Assembly: GCA_003216255.1 (NCBI GenBank) | Contig: QCJD01000008.1 | Span: 1-57,631 of the forward strand | Direction: 5' to 3' | DNA: 57,631 nt | Source of the DNA: Pelagibacteraceae bacterium AG-404-N13 | Lineage (GTDB): Bacteria; Pseudomonadota; Alphaproteobacteria; Pelagibacterales; Pelagibacteraceae | Part shown: in pieces, positions 10,101 through 19,670 of the stretch | Position numbering within the stretch: the first letter of the stretch is position 1 | How the letters are laid out: each line of letters begins with the position of its first letter | Position numbers and translations under genes: made by a program | Notes under the pieces: model-generated | What the model was told of the DNA's origin: nothing | The model's input: the letters and a program-made list of their open reading frames with translations, nothing else | Database searches by the model: none

Positions 10101-10145
10101 TCTTAACGATTCACAAATCATCAATTAAAGTATATTTCTTGAATA

Positions 10146-11507
10146 ATGGATAAAGATATTTTTTTAACAAATAGCCTTGGCAACAAAAAGGAAAAATTTA
10201 TACCAATTGATTCAAAAAAAATTGGTATGTATGTCTGTGGACCAACTGTATATGATAATCCACATATAGGTAATGCTAGACCTCTTGTTATATTTGATAT
10301 CTTATTTAAAGTTTTAAAATGTAAATTTGGAACTAAAGCAATTAATTATGTAAGAAACATAACAGATATTGATGATAAAATTATTAAAGCTTCATTAGAA
10401 AAAAAAATATCTATAAGCGAACTTACAAATAAAATCACTAAAATTTTTCATGATGATTGCAATTATTTAAATTGTGAAGTTCCTAATCATGAACCAAAGG
10501 CTACTGAAAATATTTCTTTAATGATTGAAATGATTAGTAAGTTAATAAAGAACAATAATGCTTACGAAAGTAACCAGCATATTTATTTTGATGTAAATAA
10601 ATTTAAAGATTATGGGAAATTATCAAATAAAAATTTAGATGAATTAATCTCTGGCGCAAGAGTTGAAATATCTGAAAATAAAAAAAATCCTGCCGATTTT
10701 GTATTATGGAAACCATCTTCTGAAAACGAACCTTCTTGGGATTCCCCATGGGGAAAAGGCAGACCTGGATGGCATCTTGAATGTTCAGTTATGTCTAAAA
10801 AATTTTTGGGAGATAAATTTGACATTCATGGCGGAGGTATAGATTTAATTTTTCCTCATCACGAAAATGAAATTGCTCAATCTAGATGTGCAAATGAAAA
10901 TGAAACATTTGCGAATTATTGGGTTCATAATGGTTTTATAACAATATCAAGTGAAAAAATGTCAAAATCACAAGGTAATGTTTTAACAATTGATGATTTA
11001 AAAAATAAAGTGAATGGACAGGTAATAAGACTCGCTTTAATTAGTGCTCATTATAAGCAACCGTTAGATTGGAACGAAAAACTCTTGTCCGAAAGTGAAA
11101 AAACTATCAACAAATGGTATGAAAGTTACACAGAATTAAAAAAACAAGTTTTAATTCCACAAGAATATCTATCGCCTTTGTACGATGATTTAAATACACC
11201 AGGCTATATAGCTAATCTTCATAAATTATTTGAAAAGTCTCAAAAAGGTTCCGTAAAAGACAAAGAGATATTTGTGTCTGCATGTAATTTTATTGGTTTA
11301 TTAAACGAAGATAAAAAAATCTGGGAAAAATTTAAACAAAGTAAGTCAAAAATTTCCAAGGAAGAAATTGAAAAAAAAATTGAAGAAAGAAATATTGCCA
11401 GAAAAAACAAAGATTATAATGCAGCTGATAACATTAGAGATGAACTATTAGATAAAGGAGTTTTAATTGAAGACAAAGATGATAAAACCCTGTGGAAATT
11501 TAAATGA
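10146..11507 (+). CDS. cysS: Cysteinyl-tRNA synthetase
   Basis: Class I aminoacyl-tRNA synthetase of 453 residues. The HIGH-type motif is HIGN at 40-43, C31 of CGPT is a zinc ligand, and KMSKS lies at 271-275. The WHLECSVMS and GGGIDLIFPHHENE segments are the conserved CysRS core with the remaining zinc ligands. The C-terminal helical anticodon-binding part ends at GVLIEDKDDKTLWKFK, the usual family ending. Its TGA overlaps the next gene start as ATGA, so it is coupled to cimA. Confidence 0.97.
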   Translation: MDKDIFLTNSLGNKKEKFIPIDSKKIGMYVCGPTVYDNPHIGNARPLVIFDILFKVLKCKFGTKAINYVRNITDIDDKIIKASLEKKISISELTNKITKIFHDDCNYLNCEVPNHEPKATENISLMIEMISKLIKNNNAYESNQHIYFDVNKFKDYGKLSNKNLDELISGARVEISENKKNPADFVLWKPSSENEPSWDSPWGKGRPGWHLECSVMSKKFLGDKFDIHGGGIDLIFPHHENEIAQSRCANENETFANYWVHNGFITISSEKMSKSQGNVLTIDDLKNKVNGQVIRLALISAHYKQPLDWNEKLLSESEKTINKWYESYTELKKQVLIPQEYLSPLYDDLNTPGYIANLHKLFEKSQKGSVKDKEIFVSACNFIGLLNEDKKIWEKFKQSKSKISKEEIEKKIEERNIARKNKDYNAADNIRDELLDKGVLIEDKDDKTLWKFK

Positions 11508-13105
11508 TCAAGGAAAAAATATACATATTTGATACTACATTAAGAGATGGCGCCCAAACTCAAGGTGTAGATTTTTCTATAGATGATAAATTAAAAATAT
11601 CTAAAGCATTAGATGATTTAGGAGTTGATTATATAGAAGGAGGTTGGCCAGGAGCTAATCCAACAGATACTGAATTTTTTCAAAAAAAAATTATTTTAAA
11701 TAACTCTGTTCTAACAGCTTTTGGTATGACAAAAAGATCTGGCAGGAGTGCAGAAAATGATCCAGGATTATCAGCTATACTAAATAGCAATACACCTGCA
11801 GTATGTTTAGTAGGTAAATCTTGGGATTTTCATGTAGACGTAGCTTTAGGCATATCAAATAAAGAAAATTTAGAAAATATTTCTGAAAGTGCAAAGCTTT
11901 TTGTAAAAGAAAAAAAAGAATTTATGTTTGATGCAGAACATTTTTTTGATGGATTTAAAAATAATAAAGAATACGCACTTTCATGTATTAAATCAGCTTA
12001 CGATAATGGTGCAAGATGGATTGTGCTTTGTGATACTAACGGTGGGACTCTTCCAAACGAAATTTCAGAAATTGTTAGTGAAGTGGTAAAATCAGTTCCA
12101 GGAAAAAACCTAGGCATTCATGCTCACAATGATACAGGAAATGCAGTAGCCAACTCATTAGCAGCAGTTTTGTCTGGAGCTAGACAAATACAGGGAACAA
12201 TCAATGGATTGGGTGAAAGATGTGGGAATGCAAATTTAATGTCAATAATTCCAACACTATACTTAAAACAAACTTATAACCAGAACTACGAGATAAAAAT
12301 AAAAAAAGAAAATATTAACAAACTAACTCAATGTTCGAGATTGCTTGATGAAATATTAAATAGAAAACCAAATCAACACTTGCCTTATGTAGGAGCTGCA
12401 GCTTTTTCTCATAAGGGGGGATTACATGTTTCTGCTGTTCAAAAAGATCCAAAAACTTATGAACATATAAGCCCTGAAGAAGTAGGAAATGTTAGAAATA
12501 TAGTTGTTTCAGATCAATCTGGAAAATCTAATATTGTTTCAAGATTAAATTCTATAGGAATTGATTTTAAACAAGATGATCCAAAAATTAAAAAACTTTT
12601 AGAAGAAGTAAAAGATAGAGAATTTATTGGATATAGTTATGATGGAGCAGACGCATCTTTTGAATTACTAGCTAGAAGAGTAATGGGTGAGATTCCAAGA
12701 TATATATTAATTAAAGAATACGACGTTAGTGTCAAAAAAAATAATTTAGGAGAAATTGTTTCTTCAGCAAAAGCCCAATTAGAAGTTGATAAAAAATTAA
12801 TTCTTTGCGAAGGAGAGGGCAATGGTCCAGTACATGCACTTGATAATGCAATTAGAAATAATGTAGACAAATTAGCTAAATATTCCCAGTATTTAAAAGA
12901 TCTAAAACTAGTTGATTACAAAGTTAGAATACTTAATACAGGAACAGAGGCTGTAACAAGAGTTTCAATTGAAAGCACTGATTCAAAAGGTAAAAATTGG
13001 TTTACAATTGGAGTATCACCAAACATTATTGATGCTTCTTTTAAAGCACTTGTTGATAGTTTAGATTATAAACTATTTAAAGATAATGCTCCAGCAAGCC
13101 TTTAA
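11504..13105 (+). CDS. cimA: (R)-citramalate synthase
   Basis: HMGL-like acyltransferase of the isopropylmalate/citramalate synthase family, 533 residues. It makes citramalate from pyruvate and acetyl-CoA, an entry to isoleucine synthesis. The catalytic barrel opens with FDTTLRDGAQTQG and YIEGGWPGANPTD; the GW-PG-NPTD form is typical of the CimA-like subfamily rather than LeuA. The metal-binding HAHNDTG follows near residue 205. A C-terminal LeuA dimer (allosteric) domain spans roughly 400-525. It shares ATGA with cysS and one base with trmJ. A LeuA-like activity cannot be excluded from sequence alone. Confidence 0.85.
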   Translation: MIKEKIYIFDTTLRDGAQTQGVDFSIDDKLKISKALDDLGVDYIEGGWPGANPTDTEFFQKKIILNNSVLTAFGMTKRSGRSAENDPGLSAILNSNTPAVCLVGKSWDFHVDVALGISNKENLENISESAKLFVKEKKEFMFDAEHFFDGFKNNKEYALSCIKSAYDNGARWIVLCDTNGGTLPNEISEIVSEVVKSVPGKNLGIHAHNDTGNAVANSLAAVLSGARQIQGTINGLGERCGNANLMSIIPTLYLKQTYNQNYEIKIKKENINKLTQCSRLLDEILNRKPNQHLPYVGAAAFSHKGGLHVSAVQKDPKTYEHISPEEVGNVRNIVVSDQSGKSNIVSRLNSIGIDFKQDDPKIKKLLEEVKDREFIGYSYDGADASFELLARRVMGEIPRYILIKEYDVSVKKNNLGEIVSSAKAQLEVDKKLILCEGEGNGPVHALDNAIRNNVDKLAKYSQYLKDLKLVDYKVRILNTGTEAVTRVSIESTDSKGKNWFTIGVSPNIIDASFKALVDSLDYKLFKDNAPASL

Positions 13106-13818
13106 TGTTTAATAATATATCTTTTATTTTACACAAACCTCAGCTATCTGAAAATATAGGCGCATGTGCTCGAGCAATAAAGAATTTTAATTTTGATAAA
13201 TTAATTTTGGTAGATCCAAAACCAAGTTTTCCAAATGATAAAATTATAGCTACATCGGTTGGCGCCAAAGATATTATAAAAAAAAGTAAAGTTTTTGATA
13301 CTATGGAACCAGCATTAGAGAAAATAGATTATTTAATTGCTACAACCTCACGATTTAGAAATAAAAATATTAAACATATACAGTTAAAAGATTTAAAAAA
13401 AATAAATTATAATAAAAAAATTGGCTTTTTATTTGGTTCAGAAGCTTCAGGATTATCAAATAATGAAATAAGTTATGCTAATTATACTATGCAAATACCA
13501 TCAAATTCAGAATTTAAATCATTAAACCTTTCTCATAGTGTAATTATTGTAGCTCAAGCTGTATTCAATTTACTTAACTTAAATTTAAAAATTTATTCTA
13601 AGTCTAAGAAAATTACTCAGGCATCAAAAAAACAAATACAATTAATGTTGAATTTATGTATTAAAAATCTTGAAGATAGAAATTTTTTTAAACCTAAGGA
13701 AAAAAGAGCTATCATGCTTGAAAATTTAAGAAGTATTTTTTATAGGATGGAACTCTCAGAAAAAGAAACGCGTATTTTATCAAGTGTATTTGCGAGTTTA
13801 TCAAAAAAGGTTGATTGA
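13105..13818 (+). CDS. trmJ: tRNA (cytidine/uridine-2'-O) methyltransferase, SPOUT family
   Basis: SpoU/TrmH-fold RNA 2'-O-methyltransferase, 237 residues. TrmJ modifies position 32 of several tRNAs with SAM. The N-terminus (FILHKPQLSENIGACARAIKNF) is the family start. The knotted SAM site is built from GFLFGSEASGLSN near residue 110 and IPSNSEFKSLNLSHS near 132. A C-terminal extension of about 70 residues follows, as in TrmJ and unlike minimal TrmL. The start codon overlaps the cimA stop by one base. Confidence 0.85.
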   Translation: MFNNISFILHKPQLSENIGACARAIKNFNFDKLILVDPKPSFPNDKIIATSVGAKDIIKKSKVFDTMEPALEKIDYLIATTSRFRNKNIKHIQLKDLKKINYNKKIGFLFGSEASGLSNNEISYANYTMQIPSNSEFKSLNLSHSVIIVAQAVFNLLNLNLKIYSKSKKITQASKKQIQLMLNLCIKNLEDRNFFKPKEKRAIMLENLRSIFYRMELSEKETRILSSVFASLSKKVD

Positions 13819-13854
13819 CAAAACACAAGTTAAGTTTATAAAGCGCAATATTAA

Positions 13855-14472
13855 ATGACAAAAAGACTAAACTCTAAACATAAAGTAGATAGAAGATTAA
13901 AGGTAAATCTATGGGGAAGACCCAAGAGTCCATTCAACACTAGAGCTTATCCACCAGGTCAACACGGTCAAACTAAAAGTTCTAAACCATCTGACTTTGG
14001 AATTCAGCTTCAAGCTAAGCAAAAACTAAAGTCTTATTATGGAAATATGAATGAAAGACAATTTAGAAACATGTACAAAAAAGCTATTATGAAAAAAGGT
14101 GATACTGCAGAAAATTTAATTGGCTTACTTGAGAGAAGATTAGATGCTGTAATTTATAGATCAAAATTATCTAATACTATTTTTTCTTCTAGACAACTAA
14201 TTAATCACGGACATGTTAGAGTTAATGGTAAAAAGGTAAACATTTCTAGTTATCAAGTAAAGGAAGAAGACAGTATTGAGATTAGAGATAAATCAAAACA
14301 ACTTGCTTTAATAGATATTGCTTTAGCAAATAAAGAGAGAGAAGTTCCAGAATATCTTCAACTTGATGAAAAAAACAAAAAAGTAAAATTTGTAAGAATT
14401 CCAAAATTTGAAGAAGTCCCTTATCCAGTAGTAATGGAGCCAAATTTAGTAATTGAGTATTACTCTAGATAA
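13855..14472 (+). CDS. rpsD: 30S ribosomal protein S4
   Basis: Small-subunit assembly protein that binds 16S rRNA, 205 residues, the normal length. The N-terminal S4 domain contains YPPGQHGQTKSSKPSDFG. The S4 RNA-binding domain follows (ERRLDAVIYRS, then RQLINHGHVRVNGKKVNISSY). It stands apart from the main ribosomal clusters, behind trmJ with a 36-base gap. No S4 autoregulatory pseudoknot can be judged in such a short leader. Confidence 0.97.
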   Translation: MTKRLNSKHKVDRRLKVNLWGRPKSPFNTRAYPPGQHGQTKSSKPSDFGIQLQAKQKLKSYYGNMNERQFRNMYKKAIMKKGDTAENLIGLLERRLDAVIYRSKLSNTIFSSRQLINHGHVRVNGKKVNISSYQVKEEDSIEIRDKSKQLALIDIALANKEREVPEYLQLDEKNKKVKFVRIPKFEEVPYPVVMEPNLVIEYYSR

Positions 14473-14526
14473 ATCATTTAAAATTTAATAGAAATTAAAA
14501 CTAAAAATATTTTTAGATGGTTTAAC

Positions 14527-16896
14527 ATGCTTTTTGCTAAAAAATTTTATTTTAATTTTTTTTACCTTCTCTTTTTTTTAGGACTAATCAATTCTTCATT
14601 AGCAGCAGATTACTCATTAAGTTTTGATGGAACTAATGATTATGTAGAAGTACCTTATGATGCTACAATGAATCCCTCTGGTGATTTTTCTGTAAATGTT
14701 TGGGTAAAAGTCGGAGCATCTAGTGATTGGCAGTCATCAGTTACATCAAGATCTGCAAATACTGCTTGTGGAGAAGATGCTAATCGAACTAAAGGTTATA
14801 TGGTTTACATTCAAGCAGACGAGGAATGGTCTTTTTGGAATGGAAATTGTGAAGACAGAACATGGGCAAGACTTGATACTAGTGTTGATGTTAATCTTAA
14901 TACATGGCAAATGCAGACTGTCACATATGATGCATCTGAAACGATGATGAAGCTTTATGTTGATGGAGTTCTTATTGGAAATGACAATTCAAACACTTTA
15001 ACAGCAAATGATAATGAACCTCTAAGAATTGGTGCAGGAGCGACCAATGAAGATACACCAAGATATTGGTTTAATGGAAAAATAGACGAAGTTGCAATTT
15101 GGAGTTCAACTTTATCATCAGATGAAATAGTGCAGTTATATAATTCAGGAGAAACTTTATATGCAGGAGATAATTATGGTGATTATACTTCTTCAGGGTC
15201 TTTAAATGAATATTGGACGATGGATGATAATGCAGAATCTAGCAATGGTTCTGGAACAACATTGTATGGTGAAGAAAATAATAATGATGGAACGCTGACA
15301 GGAGGTCCTACATGGAGTACTGATTTTCCAGGTACGGTTCCAACTTTATCTTCTTCTAACCCTGTAGATGATGAAACCGACACCCCTTATGATACAAATA
15401 TAACATTAACTTTTAGTGAGATAGTCAAAGTTGGAACAGGAAATATTACTTTAAAAAAAACTAGTGATAATTCTACTGTACAAACTTTTGATGTAACGAC
15501 TGATGTAAGTGGATCAGGATCAACTCAAATAACTATGAATCCATCTTCTGATTTAGAAACAGGTACTGAGTACTATGTTTTAATAGATTCTACTGCAATT
15601 GTTGACTTATCTAGAAATTCTTATGCTGGAATTTCTTCAACAACGGATTTAAGTTTTTCAACAGGATCTCGAACATCAAACCCTTTTGATGATAAAGATG
15701 TATTAGCTTTAGCTGAGGCTCAGACAGAAGCGCCAAAAAAAGTCGTCAGCCACGTAACAACCCCTATATTTAATAGATTAAATTGGATAAGAGGATATGA
15801 GTCAGATAAAAATTTGAGTGCTCAAAGTATAAAATTTAATTTTTCAAATCCTAAAATTGCAAAGATTGCAGAGATAATTCCTCAGTCCATTAACTTTAAT
15901 CATATTCCAAAAAGATCTAATGATGATTGGTTATTTTGGAGTGAAGGAAGTGTAAGCGTAGGAAGAGTAGGCGATACTACAAATTCATCTTCTAAAGATG
16001 TAAATACTAACGCTGTTACATTAGGATGGGATAGAAAAGTTGATGATAAAATTATACATGGATATACAGTTACTTATACTCAAGATGATGTTGAAGTTGG
16101 TAGTTCTGGAACTTCAGTTGATATAGACTCCTATAGTTTTGCAACTTACGCAACTTTTCATAAATATGGAAATAGACATTTAGAGGGTATTTTAGGTTTA
16201 AGCAAATTAGACCTTAAAAACAAGAGAAAAAGTGGAAGTAATATTTTGACTGGAGATAGAGTTGGTAAACAGATTTTTGGTTCAATTCAATACCTGAGCA
16301 CTTTTGAAAAAAATGAAATTGATATTACCCCAAATATCAAAGTTGATTTAAGTTATACGACTTTAACGCAATATAGCGAGTCTGGAATTTCACCAATTAA
16401 ATATGACGAACAAAGTGTTGAAACAGTTGGACTATATGGTGGTTTTGATTTTAATAACGAAATTATAAAGAATAATTATATTTTGAGGCCATCAGCTGGT
16501 TTTGAATTGGGAATAGATTTAAGTCCAAGTTCAGATGTTTCTTTAAATTATGTTTCTGATCCAAATACAAAATATACAAAATCAATTGATCAACAAGATG
16601 AAAAAAGTATTAAAGGAAAAATAGGTTTTGATATACTTACTAATACAGGTTGGTCTTTGATGACTTTTTATGAAAGAAACCAAAGTGAAAACAGCCATAG
16701 TGATACATTATATTTCCTAACCGGATATGTTTCTTCGAAAGAAGAGGAGTACGCTATGGCATTAAATGATAACAAGGCTTCAATTGAATATAAAAGAAAT
16801 ATAAATGGTTTTAATATTTCTTTTGATACAGCTTATGATTTGTTTGCTGAAAATCCTGGCTATGAAATAAACTTAAATATTTCGAATATATTTTAA
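14527..16896 (+). CDS. LamG/Ig-like domain autotransporter, putative surface protein
   Basis: A 789-residue exported protein. A signal peptide covers about residues 1-26 (hydrophobic FFYLLFFLGL, then LAA). Residues about 28-205 are a LamG/concanavalin-type jelly roll (SFDGTNDYVEVP; LYVDGVLIG; GKIDEVAIWSS). Residues about 271-380 resemble a bacterial Ig-like domain of the Big_5/SbsA type (NPVDDETDTPYDTNITLTFSE). Residues about 465-789 alternate like an outer-membrane beta-barrel and end in a terminal Phe (NISNIF), as autotransporters do. The likely role is surface display of a carbohydrate- or protein-binding module; the ligand is unknown. It stands alone, converging with grxD. It is probably accessory. 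Confidence 0.75.
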   Translation: MLFAKKFYFNFFYLLFFLGLINSSLAADYSLSFDGTNDYVEVPYDATMNPSGDFSVNVWVKVGASSDWQSSVTSRSANTACGEDANRTKGYMVYIQADEEWSFWNGNCEDRTWARLDTSVDVNLNTWQMQTVTYDASETMMKLYVDGVLIGNDNSNTLTANDNEPLRIGAGATNEDTPRYWFNGKIDEVAIWSSTLSSDEIVQLYNSGETLYAGDNYGDYTSSGSLNEYWTMDDNAESSNGSGTTLYGEENNNDGTLTGGPTWSTDFPGTVPTLSSSNPVDDETDTPYDTNITLTFSEIVKVGTGNITLKKTSDNSTVQTFDVTTDVSGSGSTQITMNPSSDLETGTEYYVLIDSTAIVDLSRNSYAGISSTTDLSFSTGSRTSNPFDDKDVLALAEAQTEAPKKVVSHVTTPIFNRLNWIRGYESDKNLSAQSIKFNFSNPKIAKIAEIIPQSINFNHIPKRSNDDWLFWSEGSVSVGRVGDTTNSSSKDVNTNAVTLGWDRKVDDKIIHGYTVTYTQDDVEVGSSGTSVDIDSYSFATYATFHKYGNRHLEGILGLSKLDLKNKRKSGSNILTGDRVGKQIFGSIQYLSTFEKNEIDITPNIKVDLSYTTLTQYSESGISPIKYDEQSVETVGLYGGFDFNNEIIKNNYILRPSAGFELGIDLSPSSDVSLNYVSDPNTKYTKSIDQQDEKSIKGKIGFDILTNTGWSLMTFYERNQSENSHSDTLYFLTGYVSSKEEEYAMALNDNKASIEYKRNINGFNISFDTAYDLFAENPGYEINLNISNIF

Positions 16897-16908
16897 AATT
16901 GTAAAAAA

Positions 16909-17247
16909 CTATTCTTTTTTCTTAAAATTAATATTTTTACTTTCAAATAAATTAGCTAATTCGCCATTCTCATACATTTCTTTAATTATATCACAACCGC
17001 CAATAAACTCATTTTTTACGTAAAGTTGAGGGATAGTAGGCCAGTCACTGTAAACTTTTATTCCTTCTCTTACGTTTTGGTTTTCTAAAACGTTCACACT
17101 TTTAAAATTTAGTTCAAGAATTTTAAATATATTTACCACAGCCATTGAAAATCCACACTGAGGTGCATCAGGTGTTCCTTTCATAAATAGACAAACATCA
17201 TTATTTTCTATTTCACTTTTTATTAAATCATTTGTTTGTTGATCCAT
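16909..17247 (-). CDS. grxD: Monothiol glutaredoxin, Grx4 family
   Basis: CGFS-type monothiol glutaredoxin, 112 residues. It carries [2Fe-2S] clusters for Fe-S assembly and iron sensing. The signature is complete: KGTPDAPQCGFS with C31, the TVP-equivalent WPTIPQLYV, and GGCDI near 80. It follows bolA directly, with the bolA stop and grxD ATG adjacent. Grx4 and BolA proteins form a cluster-binding heterodimer, so the pairing itself supports both calls. It is the last gene of the reverse purine block. Confidence 0.95.
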   Translation of the reverse strand: MDQQTNDLIKSEIENNDVCLFMKGTPDAPQCGFSMAVVNIFKILELNFKSVNVLENQNVREGIKVYSDWPTIPQLYVKNEFIGGCDIIKEMYENGELANLFESKNINFKKKE

Positions 17248-17478
17248 TTAATTCTCCTTTGTTTTAATTGCTAGTGCGTGCAGTTCATTACCCATTTTAC
17301 CTTTTAATGAATTATAAACCATTTTATGCTGTTCTATTTTACTTTTACCAGAAAATTGGCTTGATGTAACTGTGGCAGAGTAATGATTACCATCGCCAGC
17401 TAAATCTTGTATTTCTATAGAAGCATCAGGCATAGCCTCCTTTATCAACTTTTCAATTTCTTTTAAATCCATTGCCAT
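17248..17478 (-). CDS. bolA: BolA family protein
   Basis: Small BolA-fold protein of 76 residues. The invariant C-terminal region KIEQHKMVYNSLKGKM...LHALAIKT contains the His used as a cluster ligand with monothiol glutaredoxin. The N-terminus IEKLIKEAMPDASIEIQDLAGDGNHY is typical. The start is written as MAMD from the ATG that shares one base with the purL stop (TAATG); a second ATG two codons later is also possible. It is most likely the Fe-S/Grx4 partner type rather than a morphology regulator. Confidence 0.92.
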   Translation of the reverse strand: MAMDLKEIEKLIKEAMPDASIEIQDLAGDGNHYSATVTSSQFSGKSKIEQHKMVYNSLKGKMGNELHALAIKTKEN

Positions 17479-19670
17479 TAGTTATCCATATACCTCTTTA
17501 ACCAATATGTATGTGCATTTGACAATTCTTCAATAGGTAATTTTATATCATTTTCAAAACTTAATTTATTTTTATCTACAACTCCTAAATCATCGAAATG
17601 AACTGAATTATTATTAAGTATCTCGCTTACTTTTTCAATATTAGTAGTATTTATCTCAATTATATAACGAGCCTGATCTTCACCAAAAAAATAGTCAAAT
17701 TTATTTATTAAACCTTTTAACGGATTTATTTTTATACCTTTATTTCCTTTAATACACATTTTTGAAACAGCAATTAATATTCCGCCTAATGAAACATCAT
17801 GACAAGAAACAACTAAATTTAAATCTATTAATTTAAGTAAAGTTTCACCAATATTTTTTTCATTGAATAAATTGACGCTTGGAGGGGATCCTTTTTTTTC
17901 ATTCAATAATTCTTTAGCGAATACACTTTGATCTAAGTGTCCTTCAGTTTTTCCTATTACATAAACTACATTTCCCTCATTTTTAAAATCCATTGAGATC
18001 ATTTTTTCATAATCTTTGATTAATCCAACACCACCAATTGCAGGAGTTGGTTTGATACCTTTGTCATTTGTTTCGTTGTAAAAAGATACATTTCCAGAGA
18101 CAACTGGAAAATCTAAATATTTACTTGCCTCTGTAATTCCTTCAACACATTCAACAAATTCTCCCATATTTTTTTCTTTTTCTGGATTTCCAAAATTTAA
18201 ACAATTTGTAATAGCAATTGGTTTTGCTCCAACAGAAATTAAATTTCTCCAACTTTCACAAACAACTTGCTTACCTCCTGTTAGGGGGTGGGCAAAACAA
18301 TAAGAGGCCGATGAGTCTACTGAGGCAGCTACAGCTTTTTTTGAACCATGCACTCTTACTACTCCTGCATCACCCCCAGGTTTTTGAATTGTGTCTCCCA
18401 TAACTGTATGATCATATTGATCCCATATCCACTTCTTGTCAGAAATGTTTGGAAAACTTAATATTTTTTTTAAGCAGTCAGATAAATTTAAAGATTTTAA
18501 ATCATCTTTATTAAATTTTAATTTTTGAGGAAGTTTTGTCTTTTTCCATTTTCTATCATACATGGGTGAATTTTCTGCTAATAGATCTATTGGAATTTCT
18601 GCAACCTTTTTATTATCAAATAATAGTTCTATTTTTTTTGAATTAGTAGTTTTACCTATTACTGCAAAATCTAAATTCCATTTATCAAATATTTTTTTTG
18701 CATGATTTTCTTTACCCTTTTCTAAAACAATTAGCATTCTTTCTTGGCTTTCTGAAAGCATGATTTCGTAAGGGGTCATTTTATCTTCTCTACAAGGAAC
18801 TTTACTCAAATCTAATTCTATTCCTAGTTTTCCTTTTGATGCCATTTCTATACTTGATGAAGTTAAACCAGCAGCACCCATATCTTGAATAGAAATAATT
18901 GAATTATCTGCCATTAACTCTAAACAAGCTTCTAACAATAATTTTTCAGTAAATGGATCTCCAACTTGAACTGTTGGTTTTTTTTCTTCAATTTTATCAT
19001 CAAATGTTGCAGATGCCATACTTGCTCCATGAATTCCATCTCTTCCTGTTTTTGAACCTACATAAATTACTGGTTTATTCGTACCCGCAGCTTTTGAATA
19101 AAATATTTTGTTTTTATTTACCAAACCTAAGGTCATCGCATTCACTAAAATGTTTCCATTATAAGACTCATCAAAACTTGTTTGTCCTGCGATTGTTGGA
19201 ACTCCAATACAATTACCATATCCTCCAATACCTTTTACTACTCCACGTAATAAATTTTTAGTTTTTTTGTGTTGGGGTGAACCAAAATGAATGGAGTTCA
19301 GGTTAGCAATAGGTCTTGCTCCCATTGTAAACACATCTCTCATTATTCCTCCTACACCAGTGGCCGCTCCTTGGTATGGTTCAATAAAAGAGGGATGATT
19401 ATGACTTTCAATTTTAAACACAATTGCATCATCATCACCGATATCTATCACACCTGCATTTTCTCCAGGTCCTTGGATAACTTGTTTGCCTTTTGTATGC
19501 ATTTTTTTTAAATGTTTTCTTGAGGATTTATATGAGCAGTGCTCATTCCACATTGCTGAAAAAATTCCTAATTCAGTAATATTGGGCGTTCTTTTAAGTA
19601 ATTCACAAATTTTAGCAAACTCTTCTTTTTTTAATCCATGATCTATAGCAACAGTTTCTGTGACTTTCAT
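17478..19670 (-). CDS. purL: Phosphoribosylformylglycinamidine synthase subunit PurL
   Basis: Small-type FGAM synthase subunit, 730 residues. It is the ATP-dependent amide-transfer core that works with PurQ (glutaminase) and PurS. Conserved parts include the N-terminal SAMWNEHCSYKSS, the ATP-binding FKIESHNHPSFIEPYQGAATGVGG, GGYGNCIGVP, and AGLTSSSIEMA. The second AIRS-like half starts near residue 400 (GDAGVVRVHGS). The length fits the three-subunit system. Its ATG shares one base with the purQ stop, giving the order purS-purQ-purL within one reverse operon. Confidence 0.97.
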   Translation of the reverse strand: MKVTETVAIDHGLKKEEFAKICELLKRTPNITELGIFSAMWNEHCSYKSSRKHLKKMHTKGKQVIQGPGENAGVIDIGDDDAIVFKIESHNHPSFIEPYQGAATGVGGIMRDVFTMGARPIANLNSIHFGSPQHKKTKNLLRGVVKGIGGYGNCIGVPTIAGQTSFDESYNGNILVNAMTLGLVNKNKIFYSKAAGTNKPVIYVGSKTGRDGIHGASMASATFDDKIEEKKPTVQVGDPFTEKLLLEACLELMADNSIISIQDMGAAGLTSSSIEMASKGKLGIELDLSKVPCREDKMTPYEIMLSESQERMLIVLEKGKENHAKKIFDKWNLDFAVIGKTTNSKKIELLFDNKKVAEIPIDLLAENSPMYDRKWKKTKLPQKLKFNKDDLKSLNLSDCLKKILSFPNISDKKWIWDQYDHTVMGDTIQKPGGDAGVVRVHGSKKAVAASVDSSASYCFAHPLTGGKQVVCESWRNLISVGAKPIAITNCLNFGNPEKEKNMGEFVECVEGITEASKYLDFPVVSGNVSFYNETNDKGIKPTPAIGGVGLIKDYEKMISMDFKNEGNVVYVIGKTEGHLDQSVFAKELLNEKKGSPPSVNLFNEKNIGETLLKLIDLNLVVSCHDVSLGGILIAVSKMCIKGNKGIKINPLKGLINKFDYFFGEDQARYIIEINTTNIEKVSEILNNNSVHFDDLGVVDKNKLSFENDIKLPIEELSNAHTYWLKRYMDN

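Noticed and set aside
18953-19261. Forward open frames across purL and other reverse genes as extra genes
   Set aside because: They are low-information leucine- and serine-rich translations opposite well-conserved coding sequence, with no ribosome-binding site or family match.
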